Source: Hetaerina americana (Eukaryota > Arthropoda > Insecta > Odonata > Calopterygidae). From it: a stretch of 64,000 bases of DNA. The position numbers were made by a program, and so were the translations under genes. Of this stretch, positions 35,378 to 47,635 are shown one piece after another. Within the stretch, counting starts at the first letter, position 1. Each line of letters starts with the position of its first letter. Location of the stretch: the NCBI GenBank assembly GCA_022747635.1, contig JAKTNV010000017.1, positions 2,653,501 to 2,717,500 on the forward strand, in the 5' to 3' direction. Under the pieces are notes generated by a model that made no database searches, had not been told where the DNA came from, and saw only the letters and a list, made by a program, of their open reading frames with translations.

Positions 35378-36806
35378 CTTGGCAATGATAGTACGTGTAT
35401 CTGTCTGCGGTTCACCGGTAATGGTAATGAAACAAAAACGATGAGATTTCACTATTTGTATCAACAGCGATGAAACTAGTGTGTAAATTAACAACAAAGA
35501 AAAATAAACATTTTTGCAAGAAAAAAAGTATTACTTAAGGAGGTGAAAACGGAATAGGTATATATTCTGACGAATTTAGCTGGCTAGGAAAGAGACTTTA
35601 TTTATAACTTCGTCAAACCAAAATACGTGTATAATATCATAATATTCTCGTAAAGGAAAAAAGAGCAATTTTAGTTTGGTCAATAGGGAATTTATTTACT
35701 CCAACTTTTTCCTCTCCCTTATTGAACACTTGAGATCCCCTGTGTAATAATACCTTTGTATTTTAATTTGGAAGTCTGTACAGAAGATTTATAGCATTGG
35801 ACTCATATAAATCCCTTTAATGCCCCCTCAAAATAATAGTACTGTTGTAGAAATAAAAGATTTCGTGAAATGGATCTTACAAATTGTCGGCATGATCCGC
35901 AGAAGCCTCCTAAATGTTTGGATTCTTTTGAGCCGCAAAGAACATTAAAGGATTGATGAATTCTTAAGAAACCTTCAGCAAAGTGACCACCTGTAACACG
36001 ATTTTCTATAAAGTCGCCCCAAAAAATTAATAGGCTAGTAGTTCGACCGCCGCCCAGGGTCACCTTTCTCCAATGGTGACCATTATTGGGTTAAGCCATC
36101 CTATCAAAATATCAGCAGGTATTAATTTTTCAAATAGAATACAAAGCCCACATCACAATCACTTGCGGTGAGATGTACTACATTCCACTTATACAGGAAA
36201 TGATCATTCTATCCTTTTCGTCATTCAAATAAATTTTTATCATTGGCAATGACTGGATGCCGAGATTTCTCCGATGTTAGAGCACATAATGGCGCTGTTA
36301 TCGAACGCTATCTCCTTAACTGGATATTTCATGGGCGTGGTTTGAATATTTCATGAAACTCATTTTTTAAATCGAGAATGTCACGTGATCATCTTTGCGT
36401 CACCATCGCCTCGGCCATGACATAGCCGTGCGGTCGGCCCTGACGGACTACTCCATAGGAAAAGTTGTTACTTTGAAATCCCCTATGCATCATGCATTGA
36501 CTCTGATCTGAACCGTGACGGAGAATGCGGAATGTCTACAGGTCACGGGAATTGTTTTCCAGACGCTCTGATTAGTTATTTTTCTTAACGGACGCCCATT
36601 TGGCTCATTACCAATGCTCGTAGAGGCTTTTCGAATTGAAACTGTTGTCGCAGACTTATTCTCACATAGGTGGTAAAACATGCAGAAAATGTTATGCACT
36701 TAAGTTCGAAAGAGTTTTGATGATTATTGATGTAATTTTTTCTACAAACCATTGCAGCGCTCACACACAGAGCCCCAATTAGGGTTTCTGTGTGAGAACG
36801 CTTCCA
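35378..36806. other. No gene seen
   Basis: AT-rich DNA. A small hairpin, GGTCACC...GGTGACC, lies at about 36058-36081. No domain-bearing frame. Confidence 0.5.
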
Positions 36807-36850
36807 CCAGGGGCTCTTCGTGGCCTTTGATGGGCAAAGAGAGCCCCTGG
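36807..36850. repeat. 11-bp perfect inverted repeat
   Basis: CCAGGGGCTCT (36807-36817) and AGAGCCCCTGG (36840-36850) are exact complements around a 22-base spacer. A further AGAGCCCC lies upstream at about 36770. Function unknown. Confidence 0.5.
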
Positions 36851-37849
36851 ATACGACTCCAGTTGGGTTGTTGACAGTTAACAGTTCGACTGATGGTACC
36901 ACTAGACCCAACTAAATTCAAAATACGTGATACATTGGTTCCCCGACATTTTGGGAAAGCGTAGATATTTGAGGAAAAGGAACTTGACCCAATATGCGGA
37001 TTCCACGCTTTGTGCGGCGCAAGATACGATGAGCTCTACTCCCCAAACTCAACTATTGGAACCAAACTTTAAGCATAAGGAAGCTGTGGCGAAATAAATT
37101 TTATCCATCCTTTACCCATTCCCTTGTGTTCTACCCAAGGGAACTGGTACGTTCTGAGCTAAGCCTCAAGATTTATGCGCCTCTAAGGACGAACACTAAA
37201 TATTTCGCGTAAGAGTAGTTCCAGGGAAAGAGTAAGGGCACTTTTATTCTCGTTTCGAGTATGTCAGAACGATTCCTAAGAAAATTAAATTAGAAAAATA
37301 TTTCAACGTAACTCAATGGATAAATTCTTGTTTACGTAATCATTGGAAGCTGTTTTTTTACCTTAATACCATTTAAATTGCTTTATTAATTAGTAATTTT
37401 AAAAAATGAATATTATGTGGGGATTAAATTGATTCATCTAAGACGTTTTTGTATAACCTTCTATCTGAATGTAGGGAATCTAATTATTCACTATACTTTC
37501 TACCATCCTATGCGAAGTAATTAGCTGTCCCTGTTTTTCGCAAATATTTTAATCTCCTCCATTTATTAGCAACGAACTCAAGTTATGCACATGTTCTTTA
37601 TTTGCTGATGGCGCGTAGAACATCGTTAAGTGTTGCTATTAACGGAATGATACCTTATGTATGCAAAAAGTAGGGAATATTTTTTTCGAAGTTACTTTTA
37701 CCCATGGATAACAAAATATTTCAAGAAGCAAGGTTAGAAAGGAGTCATTTCCAAAGAAACGTAATGTGGCAGACTCAAAAACAACGCGTGGTGATCCCTA
37801 CATCTACGTGGTACTAGGTGTGTGGCATGGGCGATTCAGCACCAGGCAT
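36851..37849. other. No gene seen
   Basis: AT-rich DNA, nothing recognisable. Confidence 0.5.
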
Positions 37850-37995
37850 GAACACTAAAATTAACTTTTGCACAATTATTAGTTACCAATAAAAATGCAA
37901 AATAAATCAATGGAGGTCATGTTAACTACGAGTTCAACTGCAAGCACTATGATGGTGAACTGCAAAATACTTCTCTACACATTCGAGAGGAGCTG
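37850..37995 (+). repeat. Dispersed repeat E, copy 3 (diverged)
   Basis: Shares an ordered series of short blocks with 56575-56785 and 60735-60910, ending in CTCTACACATTCGAGAGGAG followed by CTGCTAGT. Diverged enough that the match is only moderately sure. Confidence 0.4.
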
Positions 37996-38027
37996 CTAGT
38001 TGCGGTTTACTATCAAGTATCCCAGTC

Positions 38028-38111
38028 AACTACTACTAGCCTATTAACTACCTGCTACCTGGTCTCGTTAACTACTACCAGCCTAGTAATTACCTGCGGA
38101 GTAGTCTAGTC
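38028..38111. repeat. 42-bp imperfect tandem repeat
   Basis: Two units starting AACTACTACTAGCCTATTAA (38028) and AACTACTACCAGCCTAGTAA (38070), with a partial third after 38112. It follows directly on repeat E copy 3. Confidence 0.6.
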
Positions 38112-41100
38112 GACTATTAACGTAAGTGGAGGCTTGGTAACTATGTATTGTAATTAAATTAAGAAAAACTTAATTTTTGATGTTGCATGCCTGATATTGA
38201 GTCGCACCTTGCCACACACCCTGGCGGTGGATTGACGGATAATATGTAAAGTTGATGTAACATTGAGGAATCACATCCCATGGACCAATGGGAAACATTA
38301 TGTTTGTTATTTGTTAACTGCTGACTTTGGCTTTCGGCCTCCCACAAGAAGAACGAACTTTGCTATTCACATGTGAAGCCACAGGTCAGATTCTTTGGAA
38401 TAATATTTTCCCAATAGAATACCTGAAGCAGGTACCGAAGGCTTTCCAAGCGTCCTTGAGAGAATATGATGCGCAACTTGCAGTTGTGTGAGGGGGAGTT
38501 ATTGCAAATCGATCATATATGCTCTTAGCATGGGTATCTCTGCGGAAAGCTTGGCAAATGTGAGGAAACAAGCGTAAGACTGCCGCCGAGTGGAAGCGAA
38601 ATTCACCAGAAAGAAAAAAAATAAGGTTTGCGTCACTTTTTCCGTTAACATTGCTATAGCTTCTGCATAAACGAGAGTTAAAATGCTATGGATTATGATG
38701 CACTACTCCCTTCTATAATAGCCGGAAATATTTATTCATTCATGCACTAACTGTTTTCCGTGAGTATCCATTATTCAAACATGTGACTAGGCTGCGCAAC
38801 TCAAGGTAGGATGAACTAGAATTGGGTAACACTTTCGGATGAATAAGTATTTTTCTTGCCAATGGAGAAAATCAGTGTTTACATCAATACTAAGGATCTT
38901 ATTTACTCATCTAACACAGCTTATATTGCCTTGTCAACTTCTAGTACACGTCGAAAATAAGCTTGTTACTTGAAAGGCTACACTTTTAATTGCATTGCAG
39001 TATACAATTTATATCTACATTAACAAAGAACCATTAAGTTTTAAATATGAAAAAGATAATACCAAACACTCCATTGGAATACAACTTTCTGATTTAAGAT
39101 GATTCTACTTGAGACTTCCATTATTTCACTTAAATTTCTCTATTGATACCCTTTATTGTCATTTTCAAACGTTGGCAATATATTTGTATTATTCTATGAA
39201 AATTTTACTAAAAATTTGTACGCATTCTTGATTTTTAGTATTTGAATTATTATATCCTTGTTATAATAAAAAAAAACTACTGATGTGGTTTAGAACCCCT
39301 TACTTGTAACATTCAAGTTCAAATCGAGACGTAGAAGAAGGTGATTAAATTAAATGTATCAGTATATTTAGGAGTCATAGCAGAGGTACAAAAGACAAGT
39401 GCAAAAATTATGTAATTGCTATATAATGTTATAGGTATGATTTCTTCCGGAAGCATAGCAATATTTTAACTCTTTTAATAGTCTATCATACATGTACGTG
39501 TAGGTATTCTAAAAAAAAATTGCAAATTTATTTTTTTTAATTTTGCCGCTACATTCGTGACTATATTAGATTTTGTGATTTTCTTTGTGATAACTAAAGA
39601 TATCAAAAAGAAGATCAGGTATTTTATGACTATATTGAGACCTTAAGACCATCCTAGCAAATTGTTTTAATTGCTGTAAGTCTTGGAACCATGTTTCCCC
39701 TTTCAAATCCTATTTATCACCAACCTCTTCCGTCTAAAATGGCTTATAATTATTGAAAAATAAATCTAAAAGTGTCAACAAGTGCTCGTAATAATTCAAA
39801 ATTTTCCGTAAATGGTTAAACATTTCTTATTTAACCATTTATGCCCAAGTTATTTAACGGTTTTAACTCACTCGTATGTAAGGAAGGTCAATGAAAACTA
39901 CAGGTGGTCAGTTAAACTCTTACAGGTTCGTGTCACATTTTGTTTTTCACGAGACTCTGTGTAGATCCATTGAAATATTTTTGTTATATATTTATCGTTG
40001 CAAGGGAGCCCTTAAATACTTCAGGAACCCCCGGTTCGTTTGCGTTTGATGTCTCATTTTCGATGATTCAAATACCTATCGATATTGGATTACAGATTAG
40101 GGTAATCGAACCTCCTTGGGTTCCCCCATTACTTATGCATTCGGGATCATTGTGAAACTGCATAAGAGATAGCTTCAATAATTATAAAAGCAAAGTAGGG
40201 AAGATCAACGTGCCAAATGTTTTATCGTACTCATTTTTACTCTCATAAAAGCTATGAATAAGTTAATATTGCTGCTTATACGTCAGCATTAAACTAGTTC
40301 AGAGTTTAGCCTCGATACAGCGCTATGCATGCTCTCACCTTCAATTGTTCAGCGAATTCCCGTTTCAATTAGTGTGGTGTCTCCCTCCTCACGTCACACG
40401 TATTTTCTCATCGTCTGTGAATCCTGGCCGTATGTTTCTCTTCTAGTTATGTGTAGTGGAGCAGGAACGCACAAATTACACGTAAGTGATTCAAGTTACG
40501 ATTGCCTTCCACCGAGAGTCAGGTACAAATTCAATGAGTATACGTGCATGCCAAACGCCTTGTCCTTTTCGTGAGGACAAACAGTTGGCGAAGTAAAACA
40601 AGAAAATACGTCAAACGTGGAATAATTGGTTTACCTATGGAACAGCTCGGCTTTTACTGAATCCGATATAGAGATTGAATGCCTTCTTCTCTAGAAACTT
40701 GGTGCTTCCCCAAAGCAAATTATGGTGAAATAAATCCAATTCAGTCGGAATTAATATGGTTTAAGAGAATTCTTTAGTTCGCTATACATGATTCTTGTTC
40801 GCAGAATGTTACGTTGCCCATTAAAAAAAAACAGCAGGGATAAACATATCAAATTTTTACATGAATAAACTATGCGCTACATAACTTTAATATGCGCCAT
40901 TTCGGTACAGTACATACCACATGCCAAGACTGGTTTATGTCCCCGTTTATGATGTACTTGTAGATGTCGATTAAAGAATTTTCCCCGGGGTATGATTTTT
41001 GACCCTCCCACAGGGAACTATCGTGACCAAATTCTTACAAACTAGAGTTTACCTTAACACTTAGCAACCATATCGACGTAAGTAGTTTTGAAGTTGTAGT

Positions 41101-41219
41101 GATCTTCGTGACATTTGCTGAAATACTTAATGGAAATACACGTAATACAGGGAAATAAGGGCCCATTAGATTTTGAGCTGCTCTATAGAGACTTAGACAC
41201 AATATCGGATTGATGAAAG
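38112..41219. other. No gene seen
   Basis: Three kb of AT-rich DNA. No frame with a recognisable domain and no repeat that I could pair. Confidence 0.5.
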
Positions 41220-42098
41220 GAATTTTGGAGCAAAGGAAGGGGCGAACTGGGCTTAAATAATGAAATAGAGGGTTCCAGTGCTAACTACGGCCGATCAAGT
41301 TAAATATTTGGAGGTAGTTCTAACACCACGTTTTTCATGGGGAGCACAAATCAGGGCAATATGCGGATCCGCTTTAAAGAAACTCGGATTCATTAAACGG
41401 GTGGTGGGGAAATTTCATGAGAAAGGAAAAGAGAGGTGTCATTTTGCTCAAGTTAGACCTCATTAGGAATATGCCGCAAGTATTTTGGATTCTAGGGAAA
41501 ATATTTGGCAAAAAGATTTAGATTAAGTCCAGAGAAAATCCACCAGATTCGTTAAAAATTGTTATAATAAGAAGACGAGTGTGACAGGCCTTTTAGAGTA
41601 ATTAGGCTGGGAGCCACTTGAGATGCGAAGAGAACAAGCCAGACTGAAAGTTTCAGAACGAACGAGTTTCACATTGACACTAAGGGAATTATTATGGCCC
41701 AACACTATTTAAGTAGATCAGACCATAAAGATAAGATAAGGGAAATAGATTCCAATACAGATAGATACAAATACTCATTCTTTCCCCGAACAATCAAGAA
41801 TCATAATAGTAAGAAACCAAAGTCACTAAAGAGGTATTAAAGACATTTAATTTACAAGCCATGATGATATTAAACGTTACGCAGACTTAAGGTGCATGTG
41901 TGTGCGTTAGTTGCTAGTAACTATATCTACGTGTGTGTGAGTTGTAAAGGTTTTTGCATGAATATACACAATTTTATGTGCGTAGATGTGCATAAATTTG
42001 TGGGTTTTGCCTGCTATTTTATTTTTAATTACGGGTGGTGACCTAACAACCCCAGCCACACGCCCTTGCGGCGGTTTGCAGGGTACTATTTAGATGTT
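41220..42098 (+). mobile_element. LINE family X, 3' fragment
   Basis: A 5'-truncated non-LTR element on the plus strand. Starting at 41278 it encodes ADQVKYLEVVLTPRFSWGAQ and then LGFIKRVVGKFHEKGKERCH. After stops come EYAASILDSRENIWQKDLD, STRFVKNCYNKKTSVTGLLE and LGWEPLEMRREQARLK. These are the thumb and C-terminal region of a LINE RT protein (the KYLGV...EYAASVWDP pattern). The 3' UTR ends ACGGGTGGTGACCTAACAAC and a GCCCTTGCGGCGG block, with a short TAGATGT tail. Several stops break the frame. The catalytic RT core was never included. Confidence 0.75.
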
Positions 42099-43289
42099 AT
42101 GCGTTGATTCCCGATTAACATGCATCCTTGTCTATTCACTTTCAACCGACCTCCTCTTTGCCTTCTCATTTACCCTTGACCACCAACGACTTCACCAAGC
42201 AAAAAACCAAACGTGACAAATCAAGGTGAAATGGCGCATTCTTTTTTTCATCCTGTTTCCTCTGATGAAGTTAAATCTCATTCCAAGTTCACCAACATTC
42301 AATGCTTGTTACTCCAATAAAGTAATTCTGTCTTCTTCAATTAAACTCCATGCGCTGTGTTCACAAATGTCATTCCCCTAACTGCTACTATGCGTTCATT
42401 ATTTGGCATACACTATTTGTATTATTTATGTTATTTGCCAAGGATTATTTTTGTTATTTGGAGAGATAAAATTTGAGTTTTGTCTTCACACATTAAAGTA
42501 TTCTTCTTTTTTTAATCATGTAAAGCAACTTTGCAATATGGATGCAATCTGCTGGTTACCTCATTGAAAATTCCTGACGTTCTTTTCAAGTGTTGAAGTA
42601 GTCGATTCGACAAAATAACTTGACCGTTGGCACTAAATTTGCACCAGAGGACATTTAAGCAGTTAATATTTCTCGAATCATTTCTAAACTTAAACGCTTA
42701 TCATTTTTAGGCTTTATTTTGAGCAAAAGTACTGGGTACTATATTAGGTACAGGTAATATAATGTAAAGCTATCCAAAAATATTTATGGTAGAAATACAA
42801 CAAAGAGTCAAGCAAGCTCTCATGCGTGCCGTTCTTCAGGTATTCGTGGTTAAATTCTAGTTTTTGTGGTCACAAAATATCAGCTCACTAGGGTATACAG
42901 TTTTTTGTTCGAAATTTTAGCGAGGAAGATTTGAAATAGAGCTATACTTATCATTCTTTGCTTATATTTCGACGTTTTAGGCACATCCTTAGTAAAATAC
43001 CATTATTTAAATATTATTCCTTTGTGTTTCTGATACAGTTTGAAATAATTTTAAGGGAAAGGCCTTTAATATCAAGCATGCTGAAATGCTACTAATATGT
43101 ATTTATATTTTTTGCATAAATTGTAAATGTACTTGGAGATATGGCATGAGTACTGTAAAAGTCGCTATCCTGCTAGCCGCTGTACACCATCCATTGCTTG
43201 ATCACCGTAAAAGCAGCAAGGTCATGGAAGCCAACTTCTTTTAAGTGCTCGCTTAACGTGATGCGGCATTAATTTTGCTTAATTTCAAA
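42099..43289. other. No gene seen
   Basis: AT-rich DNA, nothing recognisable. Confidence 0.5.
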
Positions 43290-43850
43290 AGGTTGCTTTG
43301 GCAACGAGAATGAGCGCCTGAAACAATTAAAAACAAGGACGTCGTTCCATTCAGAGCACCGATTGAGGTCGGTTCCGCTTCAGCGAAGGTTTCTCATTCA
43401 CGATAATACCCTGCTAGAGACAATACCAACGTACAACCTCCGCCCGTCACTTCGTGTTATTCCAAGGGCCATTGTGTGGCGAGCGCCGTGAGCACGCGGC
43501 CAGAGTAGGCACGGCGCGGGGGCCGCACGTGCCGCGCGGATCGACAGCGGGGCGGAATCCGCGGTGGGAACATCTTAATTCTGCGCCACATCTTTCTCCT
43601 CCCATCTCCCGCAAAGCTGTCTCGTGCTCGCACGTGACTTGGTCGCCATCGCAAAACGGGCGCTCCGGCGGAACAAAGGTAATAATGCCGCGCCCGTCAC
43701 CGCCAACTGACTCTGGATACCTCCCCGATCTCTTTGTCCGAGAGGGTCTTTCACATCTATGGCCTTTCCTCTTCAAACATGACCACAAGCCCCCCTCCCT
43801 GACCATAGCCTCGCCGTGCCCCATCCAAATTTAAGTCCGCGGGGGATACC
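43290..43850. other. GC-rich, CpG-rich island
   Basis: Many CpG steps between 43440 and 43720 (GGCACGGCGCGGGGGCCGCA region), then pyrimidine-rich to 43830. Frames of 125 and 126 codons overlap on opposite strands, a sign of composition rather than coding. AAAGGTAATA at about 43675 is a weak donor. TATATATAAT lies just downstream at about 43870. Confidence 0.5.
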
Positions 43851-44119
43851 CTTACCCACTTCACGGGACTATATATAATTGTTCTATCTATTCTTCGGTA
43901 TTTGCTCTACTCTTAACTAAATTATTTTTCCTTGATAAACCGGGAGATAATTAATTTTGTGGAACCATCTCATCAATAAATGGACTGTATGATTTGAAGT
44001 ACATACACTTAACGAAAGCATTGTTATATCACCAAATAATTACCAATTAACTCAATGGCTACATATAATCGAATTTTATTTTCAGCGAATTGTACAGAAA
44101 ATAGGAATACAGATATTCC

Positions 44120-44229
44120 ACAATTTATATTTATGGCCGACCATGGTTTCGCCACTGTGCAGCATCATCAGGGCACAACTGGCGAAACCATGGTCGGTGA
44201 TAAATAATAATGGTCGGTGATAAAATAAT
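44120..44229 (-). mobile_element. Penelope-like palindrome with hammerhead-like core
   Basis: A perfect 18-bp inverted repeat, CCGACCATGGTTTCGCCA (44137-44154) and its complement (44180-44197), surrounds 25 bases. On the minus strand the centre reads CCTGATGATGCTGCACAGTG followed by GCGAAACC. CTGATGA is followed by one extra base, then GCTGC-ACA-GTGGC, which can form a 5-bp stem, then GAAAC. That is close to a type I hammerhead core, a motif known at the ends of Penelope-like retroelements. Both arms continue into ATAAATA. On the right, a 20-bp unit starting ATGGTCGGTGATAAA is repeated in tandem (44190-44209, 44210-44229). No coding part is present. A MITE is the main alternative. Confidence 0.5.
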
Positions 44230-44231
44230 TA

Positions 44232-44917
44232 TTTTGCTCTAGTTAGACTTCAATTGGAATATGCCGCAAGTATTTGGGATCCTTGGGAGAAAATTTGGCA
44301 AAAAGAATTAGATGAATTCCAGAGAAAATACCCCAGAATCGTTAAAAATTGTTATGATAAGAACACAAGAGTGACAGGTCTCTTGGGGGATTTAGGCTGG
44401 GAGCCATTTGAATGAAGTACGAAGAGAACAAGCGAGACTTAGACTTTTAGAAAGGTTCAGAACAAACGAGTTTAAATATGACACTGAAGGAATTATAATG
44501 GCCCCACACTACTTAGGTAGATCAGACCACAAAGATAAAATAGGGGAGATAGATTCCAGGACAGATAGGCACAAATACTCATTCTTTCCCCGAACAATCA
44601 GAAATCATAATAGTAAGAAACCGGAGTCACTTTAGAAATATTAAAAACATTGAATTTACAAGTCGGAGCAAAGTTAAACACTGTAAAGCTGTTAGGTATA
44701 CATTCAGGTGCATGTGTATGTAAGATGTAGATTGAGTGTTTGCATGTGTGTGGGGTGTAAGTGTTCTTGCATGATTGTATGCCATGTTTTTTGTGGATGT
44801 ATGAATTTGTGGTTTTTGCATGCGGTTTTTTTTCTTTTTTAAATTACGGGTGGTGTCCTAACACCCCCCGCCACACGCCCTTGCGGCGGCTTGAGGGGTA
44901 TTAAATAGATGTAGATA
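44232..44917 (+). mobile_element. LINE family X, 3' fragment
   Basis: The plus strand begins TTTTGCTCTAGTTAGACTTC, encoding LEYAASIWDPWEKIWQKELD. It continues with CYDKNTRVTGLLGDLGWEPF and, in another frame, NEVRREQARLRLLERFRTNE and DRHKYSFFPRTIRNHNSKK. The 3' UTR ends ACGGGTGGTGTCCTAACACC, a GCCCTTGCGGCGGCTTG block and GATGTAGATA. It is closely similar to 41220-42098 but keeps a longer open C-terminal frame. It is truncated at its 5' side, immediately after the palindrome at 44120-44229. Confidence 0.8.
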
Positions 44918-44990
44918 ATTGTGAAATCGCTGTTTCTCTCTTCTATATAATTCTTTCTAATTTCTAAAACTTTCTGCCCCAGGAATATCC

Positions 44991-47183
44991 ATGCATGATG
45001 TGTTATTTTTAACATACTCAGTTAGATGTCCTAAATTTAAGCAGAAATTCATTCTTACTCGCGATTTCAAGTCCATAGATGACAAATACCTGGTATCCGA
45101 TGCGGCTACCATTCCATGGCAGTCTATAGAATTCATCAACGACATAGATAAAAAAGTAGAACTATTTAATACGTTCTTAAATGATCTAGGAGACAAACAT
45201 GCACCGTTTAGAAAAATCCGACTGTCCAAACCACGCTCCCCTTGGATAACAGATGAAATAAAATACTTGATGCGTAGGCGTGACGCAGTCTATAGCCTGT
45301 TTAAAAAACATAAAAACGAAAATGTATTCAATATCTACAAAAAACTGCGTAACAAAACTAAACAAGTCATTAGAAATTCCAAAATCAGATATGCCTTCCA
45401 AATATCTAAAGAGCCCCCGTCACATATTTGGAAAAGCTTGAAGTACCTTGGTGTTGGAAAAACTAAAAATCAACACTCCCTACCTGCTGACATTTCTCCA
45501 GACGACCTAAACCGTTTATTCACAACCCCACCGACGGAAATCGACTTTAATGCAAAAAATGAATACATATACAGTTTGCAAAATTCTGAACCAACTCCAG
45601 TTTCTGCTGGAAGCTCATTCAAAATTTCTCCCGTCACACAAATGGAAGTCCTCCAGGCCCTCAAAAAAATCAAGTCCTCCTCAGATGGAGCTGACGGAAT
45701 TTCAGCTATTCTCATACAAAAGTTACTTCCCATTGTACTTCCTGTTTTAACTCATATCTTTAATTGGTCTATTTTAACTGAAACATATCCCTCCCTCTGG
45801 AAACGTGCCCTCGTCCGTCCCATCCCCAAAAAATCCACACCCACTAACATTGCTGAATACAGACCAATCAGCATCTTGCCTCCTTTATCAAAAGCATTCG
45901 AGAGACTCATTCACGAACAAATTTCAAAGTTTCTGAATGAAAATAACTTACTTGATCCTCTACAATCTGGCTTTCGGTCCTCTCACAGCACAGCTACCGC
46001 TCTCCTTAAAATAACAGATGACATCCGACTATCCATGGATCGCAAAGAGGTGACAATAATGACTCTCCTAGACTTTACCAAAGCCTTCGACTCTATTGAC
46101 AAAGATATTCTCTTAGCAAAACTTCAAAACCTGAATTTTTCTTCCTCGTCTTTACTGTGGATTCGCTCATACCTAAGTAACCGATTCCAAAGTGTCACTA
46201 CACCTAATTCATCCTCTAACTGGCTTCAAATACACAGGGGTGTTCCACAAGGATCCATTCTTGGACCTTTGCTTTTTTCCCTGTATATAAACGATATTAG
46301 TAAATGCATTTTAAATTGCAATCATCACCTTTATGCCGATGATTTACAAATATATCACCATTCCCGCCTTCAAGACCTACCTACAATTATAAACGAAATT
46401 AATGCAGATCTGGCTGCTTTGTCACTATGGGGAATAAAAAATTTATTGAAAATAAACCCAATCAAAAGTCAGTCCATCATAATTGGATACCATAAAATAC
46501 ATTCTAAAATAAGTATTGATAAACTACCACCACTAAAATTGCAAGGATCTATCATACCATACCTAAGGACAGTAAATAATTTAGGCTTAACCATAAATGA
46601 AACATTATCTTGGACTGATCATGCAATTGCTATCTGCAGAAAAATTAACTCATCCCTGCATTCACTGAAAAGGTTAAAGCACATTGCTCCCCCCTCCTTA
46701 AAGATGCTTCTTGTGTCCACTCTTCTCATACCCCACTTTGATTACTGTGATGTAGTATACCAAGACCTTTCAGGCGAACTAAAAACCAAACTCCAGAAGA
46801 CCCATAATTGCTGTGTGCGGTTCATATGTGATCTTAGGAAGTACGATCATATTTCCGACTCATTTAATAGAATATCCTGGTTAAAGCTAGAAGGCCGCAG
46901 GCATTTACATATTCTTTCACTTCTCTACGGAATACTTTCAAAGCACACCCCTAATTATCTATACAAAAACTTCCTCTTCATCAACTCAATCCACAACAGA
47001 AATACCAGGGGTAATAACAAACTTCTTGTCCCACACCATCGCACGGAAATCTATCACAAATCTTTTCATGTTACAGCATGCCGTCTGTGGAACTCTCTCC
47101 CAGATGACATAAAAAACTCTTCATCAACAACAACATTTAGAAGAGCACTTCACAAGTTCATTTTCCTCAGGTACTTAACTTAA
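44991..47183 (+). CDS. Reverse transcriptase of LINE family Z (5'-truncated ORF2)
   Basis: 730 codons without a stop. In the full-length element this protein would nick target DNA and copy the element RNA at the nick in the nucleus; this copy retains only the copying part. Residues 1-10 are the last bit of the endonuclease: PGIS-M-H-D replaces the usual GISDHD, so the SDH catalytic motif is altered to SMH. Residues about 80-160 are a basic linker (PWITDEIKYLMRRRDAVYSL). RT motifs follow: RPIPKKSTPTNIAEYRPISI at about 274-293; motif A LDFTKAFD with Asp 361; GVPQGS at 417-422; YADD at 448-451 with Asp 450 and 451. A conserved C-terminal region follows (HFDYCDVVYQDL; KSFHVTACRLWNSLPDDIKN). All three catalytic Asp residues are present. 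The start Met is only the first one after truncation; the native start lay further upstream. Confidence 0.85.
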   Translation: MHDVLFLTYSVRCPKFKQKFILTRDFKSIDDKYLVSDAATIPWQSIEFINDIDKKVELFNTFLNDLGDKHAPFRKIRLSKPRSPWITDEIKYLMRRRDAVYSLFKKHKNENVFNIYKKLRNKTKQVIRNSKIRYAFQISKEPPSHIWKSLKYLGVGKTKNQHSLPADISPDDLNRLFTTPPTEIDFNAKNEYIYSLQNSEPTPVSAGSSFKISPVTQMEVLQALKKIKSSSDGADGISAILIQKLLPIVLPVLTHIFNWSILTETYPSLWKRALVRPIPKKSTPTNIAEYRPISILPPLSKAFERLIHEQISKFLNENNLLDPLQSGFRSSHSTATALLKITDDIRLSMDRKEVTIMTLLDFTKAFDSIDKDILLAKLQNLNFSSSSLLWIRSYLSNRFQSVTTPNSSSNWLQIHRGVPQGSILGPLLFSLYINDISKCILNCNHHLYADDLQIYHHSRLQDLPTIINEINADLAALSLWGIKNLLKINPIKSQSIIIGYHKIHSKISIDKLPPLKLQGSIIPYLRTVNNLGLTINETLSWTDHAIAICRKINSSLHSLKRLKHIAPPSLKMLLVSTLLIPHFDYCDVVYQDLSGELKTKLQKTHNCCVRFICDLRKYDHISDSFNRISWLKLEGRRHLHILSLLYGILSKHTPNYLYKNFLFINSIHNRNTRGNNKLLVPHHRTEIYHKSFHVTACRLWNSLPDDIKNSSSTTTFRRALHKFIFLRYLT

Positions 47184-47635
47184 CCAGTATCCCTCCGTCA
47201 TTCCACTCAGCTGTTATACAGATCACTGTGTCTACTTTGTTTTTTACCCTGCTTTTTGTTTTGTCATCTCAAGCGGTAGGAGTTTGCGTAATTATTTTTA
47301 GAAACATCACGCTTCTCATTACTCCGCTTGTGTTGTCAATGTATTTAATTTCTCCATTTCAATTTCAGTAACTTAATAATATGTATACTCTGTAAAAAAG
47401 ATTGTTACAATGTACATGCATCTTTCCTCTAATTAATAGGGTTTTCGCAGGTTTTTCACACCCCCCTTCTCTTCGTGGGTGTTTTTCCTGCGTGGGTTTT
47501 TACTAGTTGAGCAATGCCACGCTCTCCCTAGCTTTTCCCACAAACCTCATTCTTTGCTCAGACTTTCCTCATTTTATTGTACTGTTGACTTCACTGTCAT
47601 TTAATTTGAGTATATGTAGGTGTATTCTTAATTTA

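Noticed and set aside
47140..47165. Splice-like TTCATTTTCCTCAGGTACTT
   Set aside because: It looks like a juxtaposed acceptor and donor but sits in the intact RT coding frame of LINE Z, and the donor is weak.
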